A model generated the notes under the pieces. That model saw only the letters and a list, made by a program, of their open reading frames with translations, was not told where the DNA came from and did no database searches. A stretch of DNA of 64,000 nucleotides from Mermis nigrescens (taxonomy: Eukaryota; Nematoda; Enoplea; Mermithida; Mermithidae): positions 634,411 through 698,410 of the forward strand of contig JAVLUZ010000511.1 of assembly GCA_036768485.1 (NCBI GenBank). Reading direction: 5' to 3'. A program made the position numbers and the translations under genes. This document shows, piece by piece, positions 34,870 through 44,841 of this stretch (position 1 is its first letter; every line of letters begins with the position of its first letter).

Positions 34870-35500
34870 CCAGGGGCGGATTTAAGGGGGGGGCGGCCGC
34901 CCCCCCCTCCCCATTGGTTAAAAATATTTGGCGAGATAAAGGATGGATATGCAATTTGCAATGATTTTTGGCCGTCAGTGACCATAATTTTTCGAATTTT
35001 TTCGGCGCTACGCGCCGGATGATACCTATTAATGACATTTATTCACTTTCTTGCCGACCTGGAAGCCATTTTCTGTTCATTTAGGTTTCAAAACAATTTT
35101 AACAGCAGAAACAGCTATTTTTGCATAGTTTTCTTCAATTTTCAATTATAAATTTCGATGTTTCGCATCTAATGCTATAATTACAGGAAATCAAACAGTA
35201 AATCATGCTTTTAGACGTCTATCCGCCTTAATTTCACAAATTTTCCGCCGCTTAGCGCTAGATTTTTGTTAAAGTCAAAGAAATTTAACGATTTTTTCGC
35301 ACAAAATTGTCGGAAATTTCAAATTTTTTGGAAAAATATTGCGTCAAAAGTGATTTTTTGTAAAAGTATACAATGTAAAACATCGAAAAGACGCTGTTTC
35401 GCGCGTTAAGGGCAAATTTTTCGACGTATTATTGACTGTTTTTGGAAAACTTGGGAGACCGCCCCCCTCCCTTGGCAAAATCCTAGATCGGCCACTGGGG
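34870..35500. mobile_element. Possible hAT-like element with CCAGGGGCGGATTTAAG end
   Basis: The left end CCAGGGGCGGATTTAAG is roughly inverted at CCTAGATCGGCCACTGG near 35480-35497. Such CAGNGGCGGATC ends are typical of hAT-type elements. No clear target duplication was found. It carries a CGGCGCTACGCGCCG hairpin variant at about 35002. Confidence 0.4.
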
Positions 35501-35732
35501 ATCCCCATCTTTTTATGGGAATATGATAATGAATACGCAGGGGCTCTGGGAATTGAGGAGTCCGACCCCCAGCGTACATGTTTATCTCGAAATTTAAGGT
35601 GAGGGAGAGGGCCTGCTATTTTTAGCAGGTTGGTAAATAACTCGAATTTTCGGTCGAAAATGGCAGAAAACACTTCAAAATGACGGAAAACAAGTTTTCG
35701 CCAAGAATCAGGAGGAGGAGTCAAGAATTTTC

Positions 35733-35926
35733 CATGGACGTAACCAGAGGGGGTCAGTGGGGTCTTTTGACCCCCTCCCCCAAAATGGAATCGTCACAAA
35801 AAATTCAAAGGGGGAGTAAAGGAAAATAAGCCATCTTCAAGTTGAACGTCGTTTTTTTACCATTTGAGACCCCCCCCCCAAAAAACTGTTCAGAAACCCC
35901 CAAAATAACATCCTGGTTACGTCCCT
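35733..35926. mobile_element. Small MITE with GGACGTAACCAG inverted ends
   Basis: GGACGTAACCAG (35736-35747) is exactly inverted as CTGGTTACGTCC (35913-35924). The interior is rich in GGGGGTC/GACCCCC inverted words. It is about 194 bp with no coding content. Confidence 0.65.
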
Positions 35927-36019
35927 GTTTTCTGACTTCCGGAACCAACCTTGAGTGTGCGGATACAATTACCGCTGAGCACGCTTGCTTTTCTGCTATA
36001 TTATGGAATATAGAAAAAT

Positions 36020-36027
36020 AAAAACTA
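36020..36027 (-). terminator. RNA polymerase III terminator
   Basis: On the minus strand a TTTTT run (complement of 36020-36024) follows the tRNA 3' end by three bases. Confidence 0.75.
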
Positions 36028-36099
36028 TAGCAGAGCGTGGTTTCGATCCACGGACCTCTGGGTTATGGGCCCAGCACGCTTCCGCTGCGCCACTCTGCT
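36028..36099 (-). tRNA. Initiator tRNA-Met (CAT)
   Basis: A 72-nt cloverleaf reads on the minus strand. The acceptor stem AGCAGAG pairs with CTCTGCT and is followed by discriminator A. The anticodon arm is CTGGG-CCCATAA-CCCAG. The T arm is CGTGG-ATCGAAA-CCACG. The A1-T72 pair, the three G-C pairs closing the anticodon stem and the T loop ATCGAAA (instead of TTCGAAT/C) are hallmarks of the eukaryotic initiator. It delivers the first methionine to the 40S subunit. No intron is present. The internal A and B box promoters appear intact, and a pol III terminator follows, so the gene looks functional. Confidence 0.97.
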
Positions 36100-36269
36100 C
36101 GAAATTCTGGAACGTAATGTTATATCCATAACTCTAGAACTCAAGGCTCTACAGATTTCGGCAGACCCTCAGAGGAAAATTTGAAAATTTTTCCGTTCTT
36201 TCACGAATTTTTTAGTGCCAATGAATAAACGAAGCTCTCTATACGAAATGTCAAAAAATTACTTTTTCT

Positions 36270-36443
36270 GCCTTGCCACTCGCGGGCGTGGGGGAGGGGG
36301 GCTAAGAGGTATGCAACCCCCTCTAGAAACCAAAACATCCCCCCAGAATTCAATTTTTGTTTTTTTTTCGCAAGTTTTTGATGCCAATAGATAGTGCTCA
36401 ATGAGAAACGTTGAAAAATGGTGTTTTCGCGCCATACTACCAC
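36270..36443 (-). mobile_element. Family A MITE, partial
   Basis: It matches the family A consensus from GGGCGTGGGGG through 'gatgccaatagatagtgctc' to 'ccatactaccac', then stops where a second copy (36444-36690) begins. Confidence 0.75.
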
Positions 36444-36690
36444 ACCTGGGCGTAATGGGTTTGGGGGTATGCACCTTTCCTTCAAACCAAAATACCCCCA
36501 GAATTCAATTTTTGAAATTTTTTTGTTTTATTCCTTTAATTTGTTGATGCTAATGGATAGTGCTCGATGAGAAATGTTGGAAAATGGTGTTTTGTTCGCC
36601 ATACCACCCTTTTTAAGGCCATTTTTTGACCTTTGAAAAATCTTGCTCACCCCTCCCCCAGAATTCCGGTGCAACCCACCTATGGCCTTT
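36444..36690 (-). mobile_element. Family A hAT-like MITE
   Basis: It starts CACCTGGGCGTAATGGG and ends GCAACCCACCTATGG. It abuts, and probably inserted into, the preceding copy. No target duplication was recognised. Confidence 0.75.
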
Positions 36691-37059
36691 GCCATCAGTT
36701 TTTCGCCATTTTTTGGTTTTTTGTTTTTTAAATATTCATCTATCCTTGCTTGTTTTATCTGACCTGAATCATCTTGACGATTTGTTTTTAGTAACATTCA
36801 TTGGACTGACAAAGAACTAGACATGATACGCGCCGCTCTGAGCAGGTTCACAAATGATCTGGATAACATTGCTGACCAGACGCGTTTGAAATCTAAGTAA
36901 ATTATGTAAATATTCCGGGTTTTAATATACCTTTTGAAAATATTTCAATATCTTTTAATTCCAATGACCTAATTCCATATAAATTTCTTTATTCCTAATA
37001 ATTTAGGCAAATTATTAAACTCGAATTTAGGGGTTATGATTGGGTTTTTGGGGTTTATT
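36691..37059. other. Intergenic DNA
   Basis: Nothing supported. Confidence 0.4.
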
Positions 37060-37205
37060 TCATTTTTTAATCTGGCTGTACTCTTTCTCCAGAATATCAA
37101 AAGCCCCGAAAATTCGATAGACCCCCAGCATTGAATTTTCGGTGCTATTTTTAAAAATTTAGCCCCATCGGAACCCCAGAACTTTATTGTTGTCCATGTG
37201 TGGTT
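37060..37205 (-). mobile_element. Family B MITE
   Basis: An inverted relative of 55920-56078 and 61255-61432: 'agacccccagcattgaattttcg', 'gccccatcggaaccccagaa' and 'gtccatgtgtgg'. Confidence 0.6.
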
Positions 37206-37275
37206 CGGAGATTCTCCATTTATATACGAAAGCAAATTGAAATTCGTATAGTTTTTCTGTCAAAAATTAGAATTC

Positions 37276-37455
37276 CAGGCACGTAGCTGTGGTGGGAATG
37301 GAGAGGGGTTCGGACCCCCCCCAAATTAACAGAAATCTAAAAAATACGACTTTTTAAACGTTATGTATTTTGTGTTATTTTTGGCCTTCTTGGGCTTCGT
37401 CCCACAAAATTGCTGCTGCCCCCCCATAAAAATAGGACGGCCAGCTACGTGCCTG
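37276..37455. mobile_element. 180-bp MITE with 14-bp perfect terminal repeats
   Basis: CAGGCACGTAGCTG at the left is exactly inverted as CAGCTACGTGCCTG at the right. The flanks TAGAATTC and ACGAATTC share six of eight bases. CAG-type ends with an 8-bp duplication fit a hAT-type element. Confidence 0.8.
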
Positions 37456-37754
37456 ACGAATTCAGCAGCCAAAAGTCGGTAAATTTAAATTCGTTCAGGC
37501 TTTTGTCGAAAATTAAGAATTCTGCAGTCAAAATATTGTTATTAGTGAGTTCGTTTAAAAGTCGTACTTATTTTTACTTATTTTTCACTTCATTTACTCT
37601 AAAGTCGTTTACGCTACTTAATCTTAGTTTAGGCTTAAACTAATGTCATTTTAAAGTTTGTATACACGTTTTCACCTATACTTGTCCGGGATGAACAGCC
37701 GCTTATTGTGTGTAAAGGATCAGTGTTAATAATAGAGTGTAAATAATAGTATGA
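37456..37754. other. Intergenic DNA
   Basis: Nothing supported. Confidence 0.4.
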
Positions 37755-37950
37755 ATAATAGAGTGTAAATCCATTTTAAATTTTAAATAAAAAAGTATAA
37801 ATAAAATTATAAATAAATAAAATTATAAATAAATAAAATTATAAATAAATAAAATTATAAATAAATAAAATTATAAATAAATAAATAAATAAAATTATAA
37901 ATAAATAAATAAATAAAATTATAAATAAATAAATAAATATAATTATAAAT
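37755..37950. repeat. AAATAAAATTAT minisatellite
   Basis: About ten tandem reiterations of (AAATA)n-AAATTATAAATA words. Confidence 0.92.
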
Positions 37951-38125
37951 GAATAAATGGAAATCCAACGTTGATAATGGAGCGTAAACAAATAATTAGG
38001 ATAAAGTGAAAACGATATAGTATTTTATATAATTTATTAAAGCTAGTGCTTTATTATAAGCATTAGTTTTATCAGAGTTCCTATCGGATCAGTGTACGTT
38101 TCGTGTTTCGTTTTAGAGTTTGATT

Positions 38126-38290
38126 TTTTCCAGAGCCCTGCGCGGGTCGAAATTTTTGACCCTCCCCGCCCCGCCAAGAAAGAAATAAAGCCCGCCCCGC
38201 CCCGCCCCGCCCCGCAGCTCCTTAGACCCGCCCCGCCCCGCCAGTAATGTTACAAAAATTAGGCCCGCCCCGCCCCGCAAAATTTTTTCA
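38126..38290. repeat. CCCGCCCCG-rich repeat
   Basis: It begins AGAGCCCTGCGCGGG and continues with CCCCGCCCCG reiterations. The same repeat lies in inverted orientation at 41198-41332. Confidence 0.8.
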
Positions 38291-38491
38291 TGTACTCTAT
38301 GTATCCATTTCTGGTCGAAAAGGAGCCAGAATGCAAGAAGATAAAGAACCGGACAATGAGTGATACAAAATCTTCAATGTAAATGAGTGCAATGGAATTT
38401 TGTAAATTGAATAAGAGCTAATGTCTTACAGCAATAATCTTTATTGGAACAACAATGATGTTACTGTGATAGGTGTAGTTAGGTATGTAGG

Positions 38492-39655
38492 CAGGCCCGT
38501 ATCCAGGATTTTATTTCGGGGGGGCCGAAAATTTTTGAGACCAGATATCTCGAGAACCATAAGGAGATAGGCGAAAATAAAGACAGTTTTGAGCGTATCT
38601 CGGCGAGCTCTATACAATGGTGCAGAAAAATTTCAACAAAAAAATTAAAAATTTTTCACTCTATTTCATTTTGATATACAGCAAATTTATCATTTAAGCT
38701 GATTTCTCATCACCTAATCGGCGAATTATTTCTTATCTCTTGCCTTTGTACTTAATCATTGTGCTTTACAGAGAAAAACAATACGGATAATTAATAATTC
38801 GGCGCGAAGCGCCGAAAAAATTGACATGCTCTGCATATCAACCTCAAATTTGAGCGGTTTTGAGCGGACTAGAAGACAAAAAAACATGTATAAACATTAG
38901 ATACGGCCGCCGGAAAAATTTCATGTTTCCCATGTCATAACTCAAATTTGAGCTGTTTTGAGTGAGCTAGAAGGCAAAAACTATAAGTAAACAATGAATC
39001 CGGCGTACAGCGCTAGAAAAAAATTGACATGCTCTCTATATCTAACTCTAATTTGAGCGATTTTTAGCGGTTCAGAAGACAAAACTATACGTAAATAATA
39101 AATCCGGCGCGAATCGCCGGAAAATTTTGAGTTTACTAGCTCAAAAGTACGCTAAAAACCTGTTTAGGCGCTGTTTCAGACGCACTTCGCCAATTTTTCA
39201 TTTTTCCCTTCGGGGGACCCTTGAGAGAAACAAAAATTTTTTCCCCATTTCGGGGGGGGCAGGCCCCCCGCCCCCTGGATACAGGCCTGTTCCCATGTCA
39301 TAACTCAAATTTGAGCTGTTTTGAGTAAGCTAGAAGGCACAAACTATAGCTAAACAATGAATCCGGCGCAAAGCGTTAGAAAAAAATTGACATACTTTCT
39401 ATGTCTAACTCAAATTTGAGCGATTTTCAGCGGTTTAGAAGACAAAACCTTACATAAACAATAAATCCGGCGCGAAGCGCCGGAAAATTTTGTGTTTTCT
39501 AGCTCAAAAGTATGCTAAAAACCTGTTTTGGCGGTGTTTCAGACCAACTTCGCCAATTTTTCATTTTTCCCTTTGGGGGACCCTTGGGAAAAACAAAAAT
39601 TTTTCCCCATTTCGGGTGGGGCAGGCCCCACCCCGCCCCCCTGGATACGGGCCTG
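38492..39655. mobile_element. hAT-like non-autonomous element with internal tandem duplication
   Basis: The ends CAGGCCCGTATCCAGG and CCTGGATACGGGCCTG are perfect 16-bp inverted repeats. The flanks are identical 8-bp duplications, TATGTAGG (38484-38491 and 39656-39663). The right part is duplicated in tandem. 38929-39289 ends in its own CCTGGATACAGGCCTG terminus, and 39290-39655 repeats it. CGGCGCGAAGCGCCG hairpins occur at 38800 and 39468. No transposase frame was found. Confidence 0.9.
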
Positions 39656-39878
39656 TATGTAGGTAAGCTGCAAAAGGCATAATCTTGCACTGCTGATTGC
39701 TCAAATTCTGAGGGGGTCTGATGGGGCGAAATCGCCAAAACTAGCACAACAAAATCAATTTTGGGGGTCTGCTGGATCCCAGGGGACAACCCAGATCCCA
39801 ATGCTCGCCATTACTCAAATCCTATAGATGATAGTCTACTTTATGTAAGGACGTAGTGTGTACCTACATATATGTAGG

Positions 39879-40153
39879 CATAGGTGGGCAGCACCGAAAT
39901 TCTGGGGGGTTGAAAAGTTTCTGGGGGGTGAAAAAATTTTTAAAGGTCAAAAAATGGTCTTAGAAGTGGTCGTATGGCAAAAAACACCATTTTTCGACGT
40001 TTCTCATCAAGCACTATCCAATGGCATCAAAAAATTGCTGAAAAAGCAAAAAAAAATTTCTGGGGGAAGTATTTTGATTTCTGGGGAGGTATTTCAACTT
40101 CTGGGGGGTGCATGCCCCCCAAACCCCCCCCCCACACCCCACGCCCACGTGTG
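39879..40153 (+). mobile_element. Family A hAT-like MITE
   Basis: It starts CATAGGTGGGCAGCACC and ends CCCACGCCCACGTGTG. The perfect 8-bp flanks TATGTAGG lie at 39871-39878 and 40154-40161. The target was the right half of the palindrome CCTACATATATGTAGG. Confidence 0.93.
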
Positions 40154-40181
40154 TATGTAGGTACCTGCCTACCTATATATA

Positions 40182-40985
40182 CAGGGTGTTTCAAAAAAAA
40201 CGAGACCCATATCAGACATTGTAACTTCGAAACGAATCGCTTAATTCGTATGCAACTTGCTTTAATCAATAGATAAAAACCTTCATAATGATCTTGCGAA
40301 GTTTCGTTTTCGCAGCTTTATTTGTTCTTGTACAACGCGCATTTGGGTAAAAGTCGTTTTTTTCTCAATAAATACAATGTGTCGTAAGAAATGAATATGT
40401 GTTCGCAACGTTGTAGCTTTAGATCGAGTTATTATTTTAGAATACGGTTTGCTTCAACTGAAAGCTTATTTATCTAGCTAGTTGCCTCTAAATTTTAGTT
40501 TTATTTTGTTCGTTGGTTCAAGAGCTATTGAGCTTTTGCCTAAGGTCACTCCCTCGGCGATTGAGCCAACAATGACAAAATAAGCAGCGAGTTGCTTGCG
40601 CTTGTGAATGACCTAAGAAATGACATTTGGCGAAGGCTCAATAACTCTCGAACCAAGCAGCGAAATAGTACGAAAATTTACAGACTAACAGCTAGACAAA
40701 CAGGCTTTTGAATAGAGCAGACCGTATTTTCTAAAATGCTTACTCGATTGAAAGCTACAACGTTGCGAAAACATGATTTATTCCTAAACACGCATTGTAT
40801 TTAATGAAAAAAACGACTTTTATACAATTGCGCGTTGCACAATAACAGAGCAAACTACGGTACGAAACCTAGCAAGCTTCTTACTGAGGTTTTTGTCTAT
40901 CGTTTAAAACAATTTGCATTGAAATTGAGCGAGCCGGTGGGAAGTTACAAGGTCAAATATGGGTTTTGTTTTTTTTGAAACACTG
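40182..40985. mobile_element. 804-bp foldback element, Tc1/mariner-like ends
   Basis: CAGGGTGTTTCAAAAAAAA at the left is inverted at the right (TTTTTTTTGAAACACTG), and both are flanked by TA. Pairing continues inward almost to the centre: 'aagtcgtttttttctcaa' against 'aaaaaaacgactt', and 'cgcaacgttgtagcttt' against 'aaagctacaacgttgcg'. The whole element is therefore one giant hairpin with arms of about 390 bp. It has no transposase. Confidence 0.85.
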
Positions 40986-40987
40986 TA

Positions 40988-41197
40988 TATATGTAAGCTT
41001 ATGCATGGTAAAGCTGGATTATTTCAATTTGTATTATTTTAACAGCCCCCCATGTGTTCTATTTCATTAAGTATCTATTCAAAGGATGAGCAGCAGAGCA
41101 TTACTTAGAACTATAGTCTATTTCGCGAAACCTTGTGCATGGAAATCAATTTCACGCACGTATCCTTTTGCACAACAAAAATTTAAAAAAAAAGAAA
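40988..41197. other. Intergenic DNA
   Basis: Nothing supported. Confidence 0.4.
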
Positions 41198-41332
41198 AGC
41201 CCGCCCCGCCCCGCCCCGCCAAAATTTTTAGAAAATAAGGCCCGACCCGCCAGCCGTGTGACCCGCCCCGCAAAAAGGCCGCGCGGGCCTGCGGGGCGGG
41301 GCGGGCCGACCCGCCCCGCGCAGGGCTCTGAT
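41198..41332. repeat. CCCGCCCCG-rich repeat, inverted copy
   Basis: It ends CCGCGCAGGGCTCTG, the complement of the start of the repeat at 38126. Overlapping proline/arginine-rich frames only reflect the repeat. Confidence 0.8.
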
Positions 41333-41939
41333 TTTTTCTCAACATTTCTTCTCATCCCAATTAATTTTGATGATTTATGGCTCTCTATCTTTCTTTTTAA
41401 TTTTATTGAGTTTGATTGGAAAAAATTGTAGTACAAAAAAATTAAAAATATTTTTGGAAAAGTATAAAAAAATTATATTATATTATTATTATTATATTAT
41501 ATTATTATATTAATATTATTTACTATTAGGTAGTCAGGATTTATTTTTGGCAATTAATTTCTATGTTTGGTGATTTCCGAAACATTAGATAAGTTTGTAT
41601 AAGCAAGGGTTCGTTGTCTAGGAAAACACTGGTTAAAATTCAGAATTTGAAAATTTAAAAAAATTCAAAAATTTTTAATTAAACTTTCCCTTATTCCCTG
41701 CTATGTGTTTTTAGCGATGCCGTCGAAAATGTTAATTTAGAACATTTTTCGTTTTTAAATTCAAAATTTTAAATCAAAATTCGTGAAATAAAATTTAAAA
41801 AATTAAAATTAAAATAAATTAAATTTAAATTTTATTTTACGAATTTTGATTCCGAAAGCTTTTTTGAAATTTAGGAGAATGATTTTTTTTATTTGAAAAA
41901 TGTTTAAAAATTTAAATTTTTCTAAAGCACACAAATTAA
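41333..41939. other. AT-rich spacer with ATTATATT simple repeat
   Basis: 41465-41525 is (ATT/ATATT)n. The rest is AT-rich, and no gene was recognised. Confidence 0.5.
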
Positions 41940-41940
41940 A

Positions 41941-42126
41941 GTGGACTACAAGCGGAAAACTCTGAATCTCGATTCAACGACGACCGCAACCAGTAATAAC
42001 AGCTCGAGTAAAAGGCCGGCTTTTTTGGACGCCGGGTCAAGGGTCAAACGGCAAGCTTTATCGTTGGACCAACAAAATGAGATAGCTTCCGCATCGGCGT
42101 TGAAGCACAGAAATGGCGATGATTAA
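41941..42126 (+). CDS. Possible terminal coding exon, unknown protein
   Basis: A frame of 61 residues ends in TAA-TAG. It has balanced base composition, unlike the AT-rich flanks, and a protein-like makeup: a Ser/Thr/Asn-rich stretch (STTTATSNNSSSKRP), two basic clusters and LSLDQQNEIASASALK. A possible splice acceptor, ATTAAAG, directly precedes it. I do not recognise the family and found no upstream exon. It may be the last exon of a plus-strand gene or a relic. It lies between repeats. Confidence 0.3.
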   Translation: MDYKRKTLNLDSTTTATSNNSSSKRPAFLDAGSRVKRQALSLDQQNEIASASALKHRNGDD

Positions 42127-42335
42127 TAGACGATTAAAAACTTTTTTCATGTTTTTTACGATTTAAATGCATTTCTGTTTAATGTAAATCGTCGGCTTGT
42201 ATTATATTTTGGTTTTTTAACGGTATATAAAAACTACATTTGATCGGTAGGTACTTTTTTGGTTCTTTCCTGCGCTTACTACTTGGATGCAAACGATTCG
42301 TCTCCTGAATTTAAAATCACGCATAGTTATGAGCG

Positions 42336-42555
42336 TAGGTGAGCAGCACCAGAATTCTGGGGGGGGTGTGCAACATTTTCTTAAGGTCCAAAAATTGTCT
42401 TAAAAATGGTGGTATGGCGGTAAAACGCCATTTTTCAACGTTCCTTATCAAGCACTATCCATTGGCATAAAAAAATTGCGAATAAAATTTTAAAAATTGA
42501 ATTTTGGCGGTATTTTGGTTCCTGCGGGTATTCGGCCTTCTGGTGGGGGCTGAAT
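42336..42555 (+). mobile_element. Family A MITE, right end lost
   Basis: It starts CGTAGGTGAGCAGCACC and follows the family consensus to 'ttcggccttctgg'. It is directly followed by an inverted copy. Confidence 0.75.
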
Positions 42556-42559
42556 ACCA

Positions 42560-42798
42560 TACCTGGGCGTGGTGAGGGGTATGCACCCCCAGAAACGAAA
42601 ATACCCCCCCCTCCAATTTAATTTTTGAATTTTTTTGGTTTTTTTTCGCAATTTTGTTCATGCCGATGGACAGTGCTCGATAATACAACTTTCCAAAATG
42701 GTGTTTTCTTCGCAATACTACCATCTTAAAGGCCATTTTTGGCCTTGGAAAAATCTTGCACTCCTCCCCCATAGAGCTTTGGTGCCGCACACCTACGT
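42560..42798 (-). mobile_element. Family A hAT-like MITE
   Basis: It starts CATACCTGGGCGTGG and ends GTGCCGCACACCTACG. The flanks TGAATACC and TGCATACC are similar over eight bases. It is head-to-tail inverted to the previous copy. Confidence 0.75.
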
Positions 42799-43055
42799 GC
42801 ATACCCCTTCCCCAAACCCCTACCCCCACGCCCGGGTGTGCGCATAACTCTTTGTATTGCTGTCGATTCAGGTTAATCCCGATTTTTGTTTTCTTCATGT
42901 TTCCAAAGTTTTCGCACACCCGGAAACCATTACTTGGATACCCAATCAAATTTCGAAACTACGAAGTTAATATTTTCCTCCAAATTAAATTCGCTTCCTT
43001 TACACATCATATCGTCCTCAATTTTCAACTTTATTGTAAAAAATTATAATAATCT

Positions 43056-43415
43056 CAAACGGTACAATTGAGTCAAAGTTTAACCCTCCGTTTACCGTCA
43101 TGTTTTTGCAGTCGAAGTGCACCATCATGGCGTAAACTCCTAGTGCAAATTTTGCTATGCCTTCTTAACATTCTTTGACACCTATTACTTTCCTTTAGTG
43201 CAATTTGTTTATGCTCTTTCTGAATATGTATCTTATTTTCTGCGAAAATTATTTTTGAAAGAGGTATAATTAAAAAGCTGTCACAATGCATAAGAATAGA
43301 CACCTGTTGGACATTTAGCAAAACCAAGAAAAAGTAGATTTCTGTTGTGTTAAAGACATTTAGGGGTGCATTCAAACAGCTGTAAAGGAATAAACCACGA
43401 AATTTTCTTATTAGA
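43056..43415. repeat. Dispersed AT-rich repeat R1, copy b
   Basis: Matches 1-357 over its full length with scattered differences. The shared minus-strand frame is shifted here near 43180. Confidence 0.8.
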
Positions 43416-43874
43416 ACCTTATTTTCCCATCTTGAGTTTTTGTGATATCACTGTAAATGGGCCAAGAAATGCCTATTCCTTTCTACTCTATAACTCCTCT
43501 TCGAGCTAAACCATTAAGAACGATGTAACTGAAGCCAAAACGAGGCTAGACAAAGTTTTGGACATACATATGGATAAGGTAGAACAAAAAAAACGCCACG
43601 AAAGTGACTCATTATGCCTCCGGCCAAGGACACGGTAGACAGGGGTTAATTCGCACAAGATTTCGAAATAAATATTCGTTTTAAGCTTTGTAATTTGACG
43701 TCAGCAGCTTAAATTATGTCGAATTTAATATAGAACTAGATTTGATTTGTTTATCAATTTGATGGTATAAAATTAGATATAATTTAAAAATATGACGTCA
43801 AAGGTTCAATTGTTTTCGTTTTAAATCATAAAATTTGAACTTTTTAGATACAAATATTTTATTATGATTAATAG
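43416..43874. other. Intergenic DNA
   Basis: Nothing supported. Confidence 0.4.
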
Positions 43875-44325
43875 TCATTACGAGTTATCTTTGGATTATT
43901 TGAGTATTTTGGGAAAAATCGAGTGATTCATCATTACCAGAATGAGCCTCGAGATGGAACAATAATCTTAGAAGACTTATCTGACGTAGACTTAATTACA
44001 GTTGGTGAATGGGTAGCATCCGTCCACAAGTAGGCCGGCGAAGGAAATGCAAATTTAGAAGAGTCGGACATTGAAGATGACAGTGGTGATGTAAATTTAG
44101 AAATATCGGACGCTGAAGATGATAACTTTACATCACAGCTTTATTACGAATTAAGCGACCTGTAGTAAAACGTATCGAACGTTCTATTACTGAGGGTGCC
44201 GAGCAAACCTGGGCCTGGGGGTATGCAGAAACCAAAATATCTCCCCCAGAAACTAAAATATCCCCACAGAATTCGATTTTTGATTTTTTTTGTTTTTTTC
44301 GCAATTTTTTGATGCCAATGGATTG

Positions 44326-44751
44326 TGTCATGTAGAAAGACTATACGCTACTACAGTAACCTATTGACACCTGATGCGCATGTTTAGAACAACAGGAATT
44401 CAACGCATATATTGAAGGGACATAACATCTGAAGGGAACCGGTCCGAGCTCAGCACGTTAAAACTGCTAAGTGAGGAGTCAGCGCTGATAAAGGCTATTG
44501 GGTTCGCCCAATAGCACCGGTTTTTATGCGTGTATGCGCGTTAATATATTCGCTGCAAGGCTCGCATAAGACAGCTCAGTCCGAGCTGGTGACTATACAA
44601 CGAACAAAGGTCAGCCCGGGTTAAGTATATATTGATTGAGAAATTATATCACTTTGAATAGGGGGCTCGACAGACGTACAAACGCGGAGTGACCCATGTT
44701 ATAATGAATATGTTACTGTGAATAATATATTACTTACTACCGGGCGTGACA
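44326..44751 (+). repeat. 5' LTR of the TRIM-like element
   Basis: It is nearly identical to 44842-45271. It contains an 8-bp hairpin with a TTCG loop (CTATTGGGTTCGCCCAATAG) near 44500. TATA-like TTAAGTATATATTG lies near 44625. Confidence 0.9.
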
Positions 44752-44755
44752 TATT

Positions 44756-44773
44756 TGGTGGCAGCAGTGGGAT
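44756..44773 (+). other. Primer-binding site, tRNA-Leu type
   Basis: TGGTGGCAGCAGTGGGAT begins four bases after the LTR. It is the complement of a tRNA 3' end ATCCCACTGCTGCCA plus CCA, the form found in eukaryotic tRNA-Leu genes. Confidence 0.75.
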
Positions 44774-44830
44774 AGTCACATATCTTGTGGAGTCTGTAGC
44801 AGCTATTATTGATCGAAGACGATCAAAGCT

Positions 44831-44841
44831 AAGGAGGGATG
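44831..44841 (+). other. Polypurine tract of the TRIM-like element
   Basis: AAGGAGGGATG immediately precedes the second LTR. Confidence 0.7.

Noticed and set aside
41118..41436. Proline/arginine-rich proteins on both strands
   Set aside because: They are translations of the CCCGCCCCG repeat.
43080..43649. piggyBac-like element (TTAACCCT ... AGGGGTTAA) around repeat R1
   Set aside because: Similarity between the two R1 copies extends past the TTAA on the left, so TTAA is not the element boundary; the apparent ends may be coincidental.
44326..44751. Hammerhead ribozyme in the TRIM LTR, as in retrozymes
   Set aside because: I found no CTGATGAG...GAAA core in either strand; the only clear hairpin is the TTCG-capped stem.
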